Below, in pieces: positions 19,571 to 30,100 of a DNA stretch of 44,086 nt. Within the stretch, counting starts at the first letter, position 1. Every line of letters starts with the position of its first letter. This DNA comes from an uncultured Fluviicola sp. Its GTDB lineage: Bacteria; Bacteroidota; Bacteroidia; Flavobacteriales_D; Crocinitomicaceae. The notes under the pieces are model-generated. The model ran no database searches, had not been told where the DNA came from, and saw only the letters and a program-made list of their open reading frames with translations. Both the position numbers and the translations under genes were made by a program. The DNA lies in NCBI GenBank assembly GCA_937919725.1, contig CALFOS010000087.1, forward strand, positions 1-44,086. The letters are read 5' to 3'.

Positions 19571-22384
19571 ATGATTACTCCGGAAACTGACAAAAAACTC
19601 TTTTTAATTGATGCCTACGCACTCATTTTTCGTGCTTATTTCGCATTCGTGAAAAATCCTCGGATCAACTCCAAAGGACAAAACACATCTGCGGCGTTTG
19701 GGTTCACCAACTCGCTCATCGATATCCTCAAAAACGAGAAACCGACGCACATCGCCGTCGTATTCGATCCTCCAGGGGGTTCTAGTATCCGAAGAGAGGA
19801 ATTTGCCGATTACAAAGCGAACCGCGACGAAACACCAGAGGGAATTGTGACGATGATCGAACCGATTAAGAACATCATTCGTGCCTTCAATATTCCGATT
19901 TTGATGGTGGATGCTTACGAAGCGGATGACGTGATTGGAACGCTCTCAAAAATGGCCGAAAAAGCGGGTTTCACGACGTATATGATGACGCCCGATAAGG
20001 ATTTCGGTCAACTTGTCACCGAAAAATCCTTGATGTTTAAGCCGGGCCGTGGTGGAAATCCTGCGGAAATATGGGACGTTGCCAAGATCTTAGAGAAGTT
20101 TGAAATTGATCGAGTGGAACAGGTTATCGACATTCTTGGTTTGCAAGGCGATGCGGCGGATAACATTCCTGGGATTCCTGGAATAGGACCCAAAACAGCT
20201 TCCAAACTCTTGAAAATTTACGGCTCTGTGGAAGGAATCATCGAACACGCTCACGAACTCAAAGGAAAACAACGCGAAAACATCGAGAATTTTGCTGAAC
20301 AAGGCTTGATGTCGAAATCATTGGCAACCATTGTTCTTGATGTTGATGTAGAGTTCAATGAAGGAGATTTGGTGTTGTCACCCTACGATGAAGAAAAAAT
20401 TAAAGAGGTATTTACCGAACTAGAATTTAGAAATTTGGCGCAACGAGTTTTGGGTAGAGACATTGTGGTGAATACAACGGTGACGGCTAAACATGATGAT
20501 ACATCTCAGCTTGACCTTTTCGGAACCCAAAGCATGATGGAAGAGCGCGAGCCAGAACAAACGTCAGAGTTCAAAACAATCGCCACCGAAAAACCGAGTT
20601 ATCACTTGGTCACCAAGCCGGAAGAACGGAAGAAATTGTTGGATTTGTTGATGGAGGAATCGTCCGTGTGTTTCGATACAGAAACAGATAGTTTGGATTC
20701 GCTGCACGCAAACGCTTTAGGGATGTCCTTTTCATTCAAAGCGCGCGAAGGATATTACGTCGCTCTACCACACAATTTTGAAGACGCTAAAAGCATTGTT
20801 CAGGAGTTCAAACCATTTTTTGAGTCGAAAACGGTCGAAAAGGTGGCGCATAATATCAAGTACGACATGCAAGTGATCAATCGCTATGACGTCGCGATCA
20901 ATGCACCGATGTTTGACACCATGATTGCGCACTATTTGATCAATCCAGAATCGAAGCAAAGCATGGATTTCCTTTCGGAATTGTACCTCAAATACAAACC
21001 CATTTCCATCGAAGCTCTCATCGGAAAAAAAGGAAAAAACCAAGGAAACATGTCCGATCTCGATCCAGAACAAATTGTCGATTACGCCTGTGAAGATGCT
21101 GATATTACTTGGCAATTGAAGGAATTATTCTACCCTGAAATTCAAAAAGATCACCTGATTGATTTGTTCTACGGAATGGAAATGCCGCTCGTTTCGGTGC
21201 TTTCGGCGATGGAGCAGGAGGGAATTACCATTGATGCGGATGGACTTGGGAAATACTCGGTGGAACTCGGTGCTACGCTCAAAGAGTTGGAAGCGAGCAT
21301 CAAAGCCGAAGCGGGAATGGAATTCAACGTCGATTCGCCCAAACAACTTGGTGCAGTGCTGTTTGACCACATGAAAATTTCTTCCAAAGCGAAAAAAACC
21401 AAAACAGGACAGTACGCAACTTCGGAAGATGTACTCGATAAAATGAAGCACGATCACGCCATCATTCCGATGATTTTGGACTATCGACAATTGCGCAAAC
21501 TCAAAAGCACCTACGTCGATCCACTTCCAACATTGATGGATCCCGTAGACGGTCGAATTCATACAAATTACATGCAAACAGTCGCTGCCACGGGTCGATT
21601 GAGCTCGAACAATCCAAACTTGCAGAATATTCCAATTCGCACCGAAAAAGGACGCGAAATCAGAAAATCGTTCATTCCAAGAGGGAAAGAATATCAGTTG
21701 ATGGCAGCGGATTACTCGCAAATTGAGTTGAGAATCATTGCCGCACTTAGCGACGATTCAGCCATGATTGCAGCCTTCAAAAGTGGACAAGACATTCACG
21801 CTGCCACAGCATCGAAAGTGTTCAACGTTCCGATAGATACTGTTACTCGCGAACAACGAAGTGCTGCAAAAGCGGTGAATTTTGGAATTATTTATGGTCA
21901 ATCTGCCTTTGGATTGTCTCAAAATTTAGGAATTTCCAGAACGGAAGCCAAACAGATTATTGACAGTTATTTTGAGCAATATAGTACTATCAAAGATTAC
22001 ATGGATGGCGCCATCGCGAGTGCGCGCGAGAAAGGCTACGTGGAAACGATCATGCAACGTCGACGTTATTTGAAAGACATCAATTCTGCCAATGCTGTCG
22101 TGCGTGGGTTTGCGGAACGAAATGCGGTAAATGCACCCATTCAAGGATCCGCCGCAGACATTATCAAACTGGCAATGATTCGCGTATTTAACGCAATGAA
22201 TGATCTGAAGGTGAAATCGAAAATGCTCCTGCAAGTGCACGATGAATTGGTGTTCGACGTACACGAAAGTGAAATTGAATTGATGAAAACCTTGGTGAAA
22301 ACAGAAATGGAATCCGCAGTGGAAATGGTGGTTCCGATGGTGGTAGAAATGGAAATTGCCGACAACTGGCTCGACGCACATTAG
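19571..22384 (+). CDS. polA: DNA polymerase I
   Basis: N-terminal 5'-3' exonuclease (KPTHIAVVFDPPGGSSIRREEFADYKANR); 3'-5' exonuclease residues present (CFDTETDS, AHNIKYDMQV, YACEDADIT); polymerase motifs DYSQIELRIIAAL and QVHDELVFDV. Confidence 0.97.
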   Translation: MITPETDKKLFLIDAYALIFRAYFAFVKNPRINSKGQNTSAAFGFTNSLIDILKNEKPTHIAVVFDPPGGSSIRREEFADYKANRDETPEGIVTMIEPIKNIIRAFNIPILMVDAYEADDVIGTLSKMAEKAGFTTYMMTPDKDFGQLVTEKSLMFKPGRGGNPAEIWDVAKILEKFEIDRVEQVIDILGLQGDAADNIPGIPGIGPKTASKLLKIYGSVEGIIEHAHELKGKQRENIENFAEQGLMSKSLATIVLDVDVEFNEGDLVLSPYDEEKIKEVFTELEFRNLAQRVLGRDIVVNTTVTAKHDDTSQLDLFGTQSMMEEREPEQTSEFKTIATEKPSYHLVTKPEERKKLLDLLMEESSVCFDTETDSLDSLHANALGMSFSFKAREGYYVALPHNFEDAKSIVQEFKPFFESKTVEKVAHNIKYDMQVINRYDVAINAPMFDTMIAHYLINPESKQSMDFLSELYLKYKPISIEALIGKKGKNQGNMSDLDPEQIVDYACEDADITWQLKELFYPEIQKDHLIDLFYGMEMPLVSVLSAMEQEGITIDADGLGKYSVELGATLKELEASIKAEAGMEFNVDSPKQLGAVLFDHMKISSKAKKTKTGQYATSEDVLDKMKHDHAIIPMILDYRQLRKLKSTYVDPLPTLMDPVDGRIHTNYMQTVAATGRLSSNNPNLQNIPIRTEKGREIRKSFIPRGKEYQLMAADYSQIELRIIAALSDDSAMIAAFKSGQDIHAATASKVFNVPIDTVTREQRSAAKAVNFGIIYGQSAFGLSQNLGISRTEAKQIIDSYFEQYSTIKDYMDGAIASAREKGYVETIMQRRRYLKDINSANAVVRGFAERNAVNAPIQGSAADIIKLAMIRVFNAMNDLKVKSKMLLQVHDELVFDVHESEIELMKTLVKTEMESAVEMVVPMVVEMEIADNWLDAH

Positions 22385-22389
22385 AAATT

Positions 22390-24582
22390 ATGCCGTGGAG
22401 AAATTGGTTCATAATTGCCGCAGCCTATTGCTCTATTTTGCTCGGAGCTTGGTCTAGCGCGCACCTTGAAGTCGATTTTAGTCTCACCACACTCAGCGCA
22501 CGAAGCAGTGAAGATTATCAAAATTACCAAACCTACTCGAAGCGTTTTCCATTGGATGAAGACGGATTATCCATTGCGCTTGGCTCCAAAACGGCGTTAA
22601 AATCGCTCGAAGATTTCACTAAATTAGAACAACTTCGGCTCGATTTACTCGAACTCGATGGGGTGAAAAGTGTGCTCGCAATCACTTCGGTTGAACTTCC
22701 TCAAAAATCCCTTTTCGGATCGCGTACGCGCGCATTACTTCGTTTGGAAAGTCAACATCGATTCGAAAAATCCATTGACAAACTGAACGATTATCCCGAC
22801 GTGACGCCAAAATTTTTATCGGATGATAGAACCGCGACGCGGCTTTTTTTGGAAGTCGATTGGTCGAAAACAAAGCTCTCTGAAATCTATAAAATTGTGC
22901 GTAACCAGCACTATGCGGAAGTTCACTTCATGGGAAAAGAAGTTTTTTCCACCGAAATGAAAAAAAACCTAGTGGCCGAAATGCAAGCATTTCCCTTGAT
23001 GGCGGGCGTAATTTTGTTGTTTCTGTTTTTTCTTTGGTTCCGCGATGTGAAAAGTTTGATCGTAGTTGCGAGTATTCTAGCGCTCAATCTTTCACTCATA
23101 ACGCTCCTTTTTTGGGGATGTGGCATAAAAATCGGGCTGCTTACCGCCACCACACCACTTCTCATCCTCGTCTTGTCATTTTCCGATATCGTTCACATTC
23201 TCTATAAGTTCAAACAAGTCAAAAAGGCCGCCATCGAAGAGCGATTGCGCGATACCATTTTGCCACTCAAACTTCCACTTTGGCTCACCACATTAACCAC
23301 AGGAGTTGCATTTGCCTTGTTTTTTGTGAGTGGAGTCGCCGAAATCATGGAGTTTGCTTTCATTACGTGCGCCGGCATTTTACTCGCCTATTTCACCGCG
23401 CGTTACTTGCTTCCTGTCTTTTTATTGAGTTTTCGCATTCGGCCCTTCAATAAAGATGCGCAGTTCACGAATCTTGCTGAAAAGCTCATTCGGGTAGTTC
23501 GATATCGTCGCGCGATCATCTTAATTTCAGTGCTTTTCTTTGGATGTTTGACGTGGAGTTTAATCGCGCGTTTTGAAGTGGAGAATTCCTACCACCAAAC
23601 CTTTGGTTCAGATACGGAAATTGGAAAATCGCTCCGATTCAGCGACGATAAGTTTGAGGGCGTGCGAACCATTGAAGTCATTCTTGAAGCGAAAACTGGA
23701 TTGAGCGAAAAAATCACCCACATCGCTGATGAAATTGAGAAGGAATTGATCGATCGCTACGGATGCCGTTCCGTTTTCAGCGTAAACACCGCCATCAAAC
23801 GACTCAATCGCTACAATCACTTTGGAAAACCAACGAAGTATTCACTTCCAGAGCGCATCGATGAGGCGTTCCTAGGTGAACTCATTGAACATCAAAAAGA
23901 ACTTGGATTGGTGAATGCCATGACGGAAGATCAGCAGTTGTATCGAATCGTAGGTCGCTTGCCTGATTGTGGAAGCGCGCAAGCACTCAAAAAAAACGAA
24001 CACCTGGAAACCCGATTGCGTAGTTTGGAAAATGACGATCACACACTTTTTATTAGCGGCTTTTCGTTTGTAAAAGATCAGTCGACCACGCGGATCACGC
24101 TACTCATTTTGATCGGTGTTGGATTGAGTTTAATTGTGGCGATTTGTGTGATCGGCATTCTTTTTCGATCCTTCAGAATGGCACTCATTGCCTTTTTTCC
24201 GAATGCACTTCCTGTTTTAGTTGGACTCGCGCTGATGAGTTGGACAGGCATCGAATTGAACCCCACAAATGCTATGTCGCTTTCCATTATTTTGGGATTG
24301 GCACTCGACGACACCATTTATTTTTTGAGCAGTATCAAACTAGCAAAGCAGTTGAATGAGGTCGAAACGGTCGATCGATGTTTGCGCGAAAACACCTTTC
24401 CAGCTGCTGTTACGTCCATTATTTTGATGATCGGTTTTGGAATTTTAATGTTTTCTTCGGTAGAATCAAATAGGAATAGTGGCTTTTTGATTGCAACCAT
24501 GTTGTTTATTGCACTAATTTCGGACTTGGTAATTCTCCCTGCATTGCTACGCGCATTTTGGACTAAAACGAAAATAATTTGA
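22390..24582 (+). CDS. MMPL/RND family transporter
   Basis: Two repeats of TM bundles with large extracytoplasmic loops; LGLALDDTIYFLSSIKLAKQLNE near the C-terminus is typical of RND exporters. Confidence 0.88.
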   Translation: MPWRNWFIIAAAYCSILLGAWSSAHLEVDFSLTTLSARSSEDYQNYQTYSKRFPLDEDGLSIALGSKTALKSLEDFTKLEQLRLDLLELDGVKSVLAITSVELPQKSLFGSRTRALLRLESQHRFEKSIDKLNDYPDVTPKFLSDDRTATRLFLEVDWSKTKLSEIYKIVRNQHYAEVHFMGKEVFSTEMKKNLVAEMQAFPLMAGVILLFLFFLWFRDVKSLIVVASILALNLSLITLLFWGCGIKIGLLTATTPLLILVLSFSDIVHILYKFKQVKKAAIEERLRDTILPLKLPLWLTTLTTGVAFALFFVSGVAEIMEFAFITCAGILLAYFTARYLLPVFLLSFRIRPFNKDAQFTNLAEKLIRVVRYRRAIILISVLFFGCLTWSLIARFEVENSYHQTFGSDTEIGKSLRFSDDKFEGVRTIEVILEAKTGLSEKITHIADEIEKELIDRYGCRSVFSVNTAIKRLNRYNHFGKPTKYSLPERIDEAFLGELIEHQKELGLVNAMTEDQQLYRIVGRLPDCGSAQALKKNEHLETRLRSLENDDHTLFISGFSFVKDQSTTRITLLILIGVGLSLIVAICVIGILFRSFRMALIAFFPNALPVLVGLALMSWTGIELNPTNAMSLSIILGLALDDTIYFLSSIKLAKQLNEVETVDRCLRENTFPAAVTSIILMIGFGILMFSSVESNRNSGFLIATMLFIALISDLVILPALLRAFWTKTKII

Positions 24583-26042
24583 CCTATTTTGTTATCATAT
24601 TGTACGTGATAATTTCTTCTCTACTGCTGATATATAGTTTGGTAGAGTTCTCGCTCTTGCTTAATTTTTTGTTCCGAAAAAATGTCCACAAGCAGAAGAA
24701 ATGGGACGAGTTGCCCCTCGTAACCATTCAACTTCCTATGTACAATGAATCCTGCGTAGTAGAACGATTGATTGATCGGATTGTACAAATGAACTACCCA
24801 AAAGACAAACTTGAAATTCAAGTACTCGACGATTCTACTGACGATACGGTAGAAAAAGCAAAAGCAAAGGTTGAATTTTATCGCCAGCAGGGATTCGACA
24901 TTCAGTACATCCAACGCGAAAACCGTTCGGGTTTCAAAGCAGGCGCCCTCGATTACGGACTCAAGTCCGCAAAAGGAGAGTTCATTGCTATTTTTGATGC
25001 CGATTTCATGCCAAGCACAGAGTTTTTAATAGATTCGATTCCGTATTTCAGCGCAGATAATATTGGTGTGGTGCAATCGAGATGGACGTATCTTAACGAG
25101 AATTATTCACTGCTAACGCGCTTTCAAACAGTGATCCTCAACACACATTTTTCGGTGGAGCAGGGCGGAAGAAACGCTAGTGGAGCCTACATCAACTTTA
25201 ATGGAACTGCGGGAATTTGGCGAAAATCGTGTATCGATAATGCGGGCGGATGGCAAGCTGATACGTTAACTGAAGATTTGGACTTGAGTTTTCGGGCTCA
25301 AATCAAAGGATGGAAATTTTGCTTTGTGCGAGAAATTGAATCGCCTTCCGAACTTCCAGTAACGCTTCCGGCGTATCGCGTACAGCAGTTTCGATGGTCG
25401 AAGGGTGCAGCCGAGTGTGTCCGTAAAAACGTGCGAGCGCTCATTCACGACAAACGACCAAATGCATGGACAAAACTCATCGGCTCGTTTCATCTGCTGA
25501 ACAGTTCGGTGTATTTGATCGTGATTTCCTTTATTCTCCTTTCATTTCCGCTTACCCTGGCGGTACAAGAAGTTCCAACGAACTCATTTATTTTCTACCT
25601 TTTTCCTTTTTTTATTGGCACAAATCTGTTACTCTTGTGTGTGTTTGCTGGGGGTGACTTCTCAACTTCGAAAAACAAGTTGCTGAGCGCTTTCACCTTT
25701 CCTTTTATTTTCATCGGATTTTTGATAATGAACATGGGCATGTCGCTCTACATGTCTCTTGGTGTGATTGAAGGTTACCTCGGAAAAAAATCGGAATTTG
25801 TACGAACACCCAAGTATAACATCACCTCCAAAAAGGAGAAGGAAGCTCACACAGAATACAATAGAATTCAAATCACGCCTCTGCTTTTAGTTGAGTTTTT
25901 GATTTTCGGATACGGCGTTTTTCAGATTTTCTATCACATACAATTTTTCAATATTCCATCGCTCCTGTTTGCTTCGGCATTTACAATCGGCTTCGGATAC
26001 AACATTGGCGCGACGGTTTATCATTCACTAATTAGCAAATAA
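24579..26042 (+). CDS. Family 2 glycosyltransferase, cellulose-synthase-like membrane protein (TTG start)
   Basis: LPLVTIQLPMYNESCVVERLID, LDDSTDDT, AIFDADFMPS, LTEDLDLSFRAQIKGW, QQFRWSKGAAEC (D,D,D,QxxRW-type). Confidence 0.92.
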   Translation: MTYFVIILYVIISSLLLIYSLVEFSLLLNFLFRKNVHKQKKWDELPLVTIQLPMYNESCVVERLIDRIVQMNYPKDKLEIQVLDDSTDDTVEKAKAKVEFYRQQGFDIQYIQRENRSGFKAGALDYGLKSAKGEFIAIFDADFMPSTEFLIDSIPYFSADNIGVVQSRWTYLNENYSLLTRFQTVILNTHFSVEQGGRNASGAYINFNGTAGIWRKSCIDNAGGWQADTLTEDLDLSFRAQIKGWKFCFVREIESPSELPVTLPAYRVQQFRWSKGAAECVRKNVRALIHDKRPNAWTKLIGSFHLLNSSVYLIVISFILLSFPLTLAVQEVPTNSFIFYLFPFFIGTNLLLLCVFAGGDFSTSKNKLLSAFTFPFIFIGFLIMNMGMSLYMSLGVIEGYLGKKSEFVRTPKYNITSKKEKEAHTEYNRIQITPLLLVEFLIFGYGVFQIFYHIQFFNIPSLLFASAFTIGFGYNIGATVYHSLISK

Positions 26043-26058
26043 CACTTAAATTCATCCT

Positions 26059-27153
26059 ATGAGGGTTCCAATTTTACTGAATATATTATTGATTCTAGTC
26101 TTGTTTGCTTGCGTGCAACCGACTCTAGACAATCTGATTTTAAACAAGGCAACACGCTTGAAATTGACGGATACGGATGCAAAAAACTTGGTGAAGCTCC
26201 CTATTGCTTGCATCGACATCGAATTTCCAAATAAACTCAATCAAGTAATCGGTAGCGAGGCAGATTTGCGCAGGCCAAAGAGCCTGCATCCGGCGTTTTA
26301 CGGTTGCTTTGATTGGCATTCTGCTGTGCACGGGCATTGGTCCTTGGTGCGTTTGCTCAAAGAACAACCGAACTTAAAAGAGAAAAATCGGATCGTCAAG
26401 GGCCTGAAAACGCATTTATCCAAAGAGAACATAGCCAAGGAAATTCTTTACTTCAAAGATTCACTCAGCCGAGGATTTGAGCGCATGTACGGCTGGGCTT
26501 GGTTGCTGAAATTGACTGATGAAATTGAAACGTGGGACGATCCTTGCGCCAAACAACTCGGCGCAAACCTACGACCGCTCGCGAAAGTGATCGTGAAAAA
26601 CTGCGAAGAATTTCTGCCGAAATTGCACTATCCCATTCGCGTTGGAACGCACACCAATTCTGCATTCGCGATGTGCATGATGTACGATTATGCCGAAACG
26701 ACCAATAACAAAGCGTTCAAGAAACTGATTACGGAACGTGCAATTGACTATTACGCCCTCGACAAAGAATGTCCATTGTCATGGGAACCGAGCGGCACCG
26801 ATTTCCTCTCGCCATGCTTTGAAGAAGCCAATTTGATGCGCCGCGTTTATCCTAAAGGGAAATTCAGAGTTTGGCTTGACGCCTTTCTCCCAGAGCTGAA
26901 GAGTAAATCGTTCAAATTAATACCAGCCATCGTCACAGACCGAGCGGATGGACACTTGGTGCACCTCGACGGATTAAATTTTTCACGTGCATGGTGTTTG
27001 TATGGCATTGCGAAAACACTCCCTAAAGACTACGGTCATCTCGTGCGAATCGGAAACGAACACATCGAATATTCTTTCGGAAATTTGGTGGGGGATGGCT
27101 ACGAAGGAGGACATTGGTTGTCGAGTTTCGCTTTGTTGGCGCTCGCGAGCTAA
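26059..27153 (+). CDS. DUF2891 family protein, secreted/lipoprotein-like N-terminus
   Basis: LHPAFYGCFDWHSAVHGHWSLVRLL, WEPSGTDFLSPCFEEANLMRRV and DGLNFSRAWCLYGIA are recognisable DUF2891 motifs; hydrophobic leader with a candidate lipobox cysteine (LVLFAC). Confidence 0.85.
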   Translation: MRVPILLNILLILVLFACVQPTLDNLILNKATRLKLTDTDAKNLVKLPIACIDIEFPNKLNQVIGSEADLRRPKSLHPAFYGCFDWHSAVHGHWSLVRLLKEQPNLKEKNRIVKGLKTHLSKENIAKEILYFKDSLSRGFERMYGWAWLLKLTDEIETWDDPCAKQLGANLRPLAKVIVKNCEEFLPKLHYPIRVGTHTNSAFAMCMMYDYAETTNNKAFKKLITERAIDYYALDKECPLSWEPSGTDFLSPCFEEANLMRRVYPKGKFRVWLDAFLPELKSKSFKLIPAIVTDRADGHLVHLDGLNFSRAWCLYGIAKTLPKDYGHLVRIGNEHIEYSFGNLVGDGYEGGHWLSSFALLALAS

Positions 27154-27169
27154 ACTAATTCAAGAGACA

Positions 27170-30100
27170 TTAGGAGTAGCTCACCTTCCACCCCCGATAT
27201 TCCAAAACACCTTGCATCGTCGCCACCTCCCGTGCATTGGGCAACAATTCCTGAATGCGATCAAATACTAAGGAACTTCCATCAATTTTGGGCTTCAAGC
27301 CATGCGGAAAAATAAGTTCACGTTCCGAAAAGTTTTGCTCCGAAAACGCGATCCACTGGCGAAGTAGGTTGATTGATTCGTTGTCGCTCAATTTGAAATC
27401 TGACGAATGCACGGAGCAGAAAAAGTCAATTGATTCTCGGGCGCGCGTGAGCAAGACATTCAGTCGTTTGCGGCCGTTGGTGGTGTTCATCGGTCCAAAT
27501 CGAAGGTGAAAATCGCCCGTTTCGTTTGGCGCGTAGCCAAATCCAATGACCAAACTATCGCATTCATCGCCCTGTACGTTTTCGAGGGCTTTGAAAAATC
27601 CACCATGCTTTTCTTGATGAGCGATCAATTTTTCTTGCGTGGCACCATCGAGTTGTTTCCAAATGCAGTTCAATTGCTCTTCTGAAAACGCGACAATCCC
27701 CAAGCTTTCCGAATCGCTTAATTTTGGATGAATGAAATCGGCAATCGCTTTGGCTTCCTTTACATTGATACGGTCCACAAACAGGGCGTTTTCAATGAAA
27801 TGATGTCGGATGGGGGAGCTGTCATCAGCCGAGCGAAGGGAAGGATAAGCCATCAATTTTCCGTCGTAAAAATGGGTGTTCGAAAAGGAGATAAGTTCTG
27901 GATGAGCGCTGCGGTAATGGTGCAACAAATGAATTTTCGGGAAATAATAACTCGCTTGATGCAATAAATCTTGCACATCTTTCGATCCAGCTTGAAAATA
28001 ACTCGAAGGACCCATTTGATGTTCGTCGCCTGCTACCACAATGCGTTTGCTCCTTTGGATGCCGCCAAGTGCATGCTGAATGGGGATTTGACTGGCCTCG
28101 TCAAAAATCAGTAAATCGAATGCTCCCTGCTCCATAGGGAAACAATTCGCCAAACTGCTCGGATTGCTCAACCAAATCGGCTTCAATAATGAGATCCAAT
28201 TACGTGCTTCGGATTGAAACAACTCGCGCAATGTTGGATGACTCCGTGTTTTCCCAAACTCTTTCACCAAGATCGATTTTCCCTTCTTCAATGCCTTTTT
28301 TACCAGTTTTTGTTCTGCATTGAGTCGATTTGCTGGCGTGTTTAACAAGGCATGGAAATTCAAAAACTGGGTATGAATACTGTTCAGAAGTTGGCTTGCG
28401 TGCAATTGACCCTCATGGGACTGCGCGCTAAGAATAGAGTCTACTTTTTCTCCAATTTCTATTGGTTTGAAGTTCGAAAATACTGGAAATCGTTCCTTAA
28501 AAAGGGTGTGGTTGGAGGTGAAAATGAGCGCGGCAAAATCGGTAAAAGTGGCGCAATTTTTCATCGACTGAAAATCGATACTGCTCAGTTCGAGGATGTT
28601 TTTACGATCAGTCAACAAGTTGGGTAAGTCGGATTTCAAGCGCGTAAAAAACTCACTCAGTTGAGTATCTGCGTCGAGCTTAAACGCCGAAAGCAACTCG
28701 CTGTGGAGATGGCTCAATTCAGAATGACGACGGGTGATATTTACCCGTTTTCCCCTTGGAATCGCGGTGTATGCGTGCCAATTTGCTTCCGAAAATAAGG
28801 TCATTGTTTGCTGAATTTGCTCAATTTCTGTTCCCGGCTCCGTAATCCCAAGTTGACTCAATTGATCTAAGCATTTCTGCCATTTTACTTCATCCGATGC
28901 CTGATCCAAGCGCTTTTTTAACGCAGATTGAGCTTCAGAAAAGGGCAGGTTCGACAGTTCTCCCCACCGTTTTTTCAGTTTTCGTCGTTCAAAAAATGAA
29001 GCGTTCAGCAACTGCTTTCGCAGCGATTCAGACTCAACCAACGATGGATAAACTTTCCATTCCGAGCCAATTTCCTCACTACGTGAAAGCCTTTGATAGT
29101 GTTTGGCCAAGCGTTTAAATTGTTTTTGATCCTTGGATGAAGGTTCGAAAACAGAGGCGTAACGTTTGAATAAATCATTTTCGAATACTTGACAAATAGC
29201 GGCATCCTTCATCGCAAGCGACAAATCGTTCCACGAATCGAGCGTAAAACTCCCGCGGAGTATATTCGCCTGCAGTTGCCAAGCATCAATTTTTTGATCG
29301 AATGATAAAAACGTATCCGATTCCACCGTCTTCTTCCTTAGGAAAGACAATGAGTGCTGAAGTTCAGTTCCAAAAAGCTGCTCGAGCACCGCACGATGAT
29401 CAACAAAATCCGAAATGCTGGGCGAAAAACTCGAAAATTTTCCATTCTGAGGAAACTCAAGCGAAAGCTGATGAAATACATGAAAAGAAACGCCGCCAAT
29501 CAAATCCGGTTGGCGTAACAAATCCAAGGACATCTGTAAATTCGCTTCGTATTGTTCGGAAAGCATCAAATTTACCTTGGAACTTGGAAGATAGGATTCA
29601 AAAAAATCCCACGTCGCTTTTAAGCTGGATAGAAATTGGTGACTCTGACGATCCGCACCTGCGATAAAGCACAAACGATCCAAGCCAAAAGTTCTTAATT
29701 TAGATTGAATCACATCGAGTGCTGCATATTTCTCCGACACCACCAAAATGCTTTGCTCGGCATGAAGCGCTTTTCCTATGAGGTTGCAAATTACCTGCGA
29801 TTTTCCGGTTCCGGGGGGACCTTGAATGACTGCGTGAGATTTCTCAACAATCGAAAAAACGGATTCGTGATTGGTATCAGCTGCGAATAAATTGGAAGCG
29901 GACAAATTGAGAGCAGGAAGTTCTTGTTTTCCCTCACCAAAAAGAGCACTTAGCGCTGGATTGAATTTCGAACACATTTCCAATTCTTCCAATTCCCGCA
30001 GTACTTGATACCGATGGTGGTGGAAATTCCCGATGGAACACGTCGATGCGTCTGCCTTCAAGCCCTGCTCTTCACAAAAGTGTGCAATCGTATTCAGATC

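Noticed and set aside
21125-21721. 198-aa minus-strand ORF inside polA
   Set aside because: Antisense to conserved polymerase motifs; Phe/His/Arg-rich composition typical of reverse translation of a Lys/Glu-rich gene.
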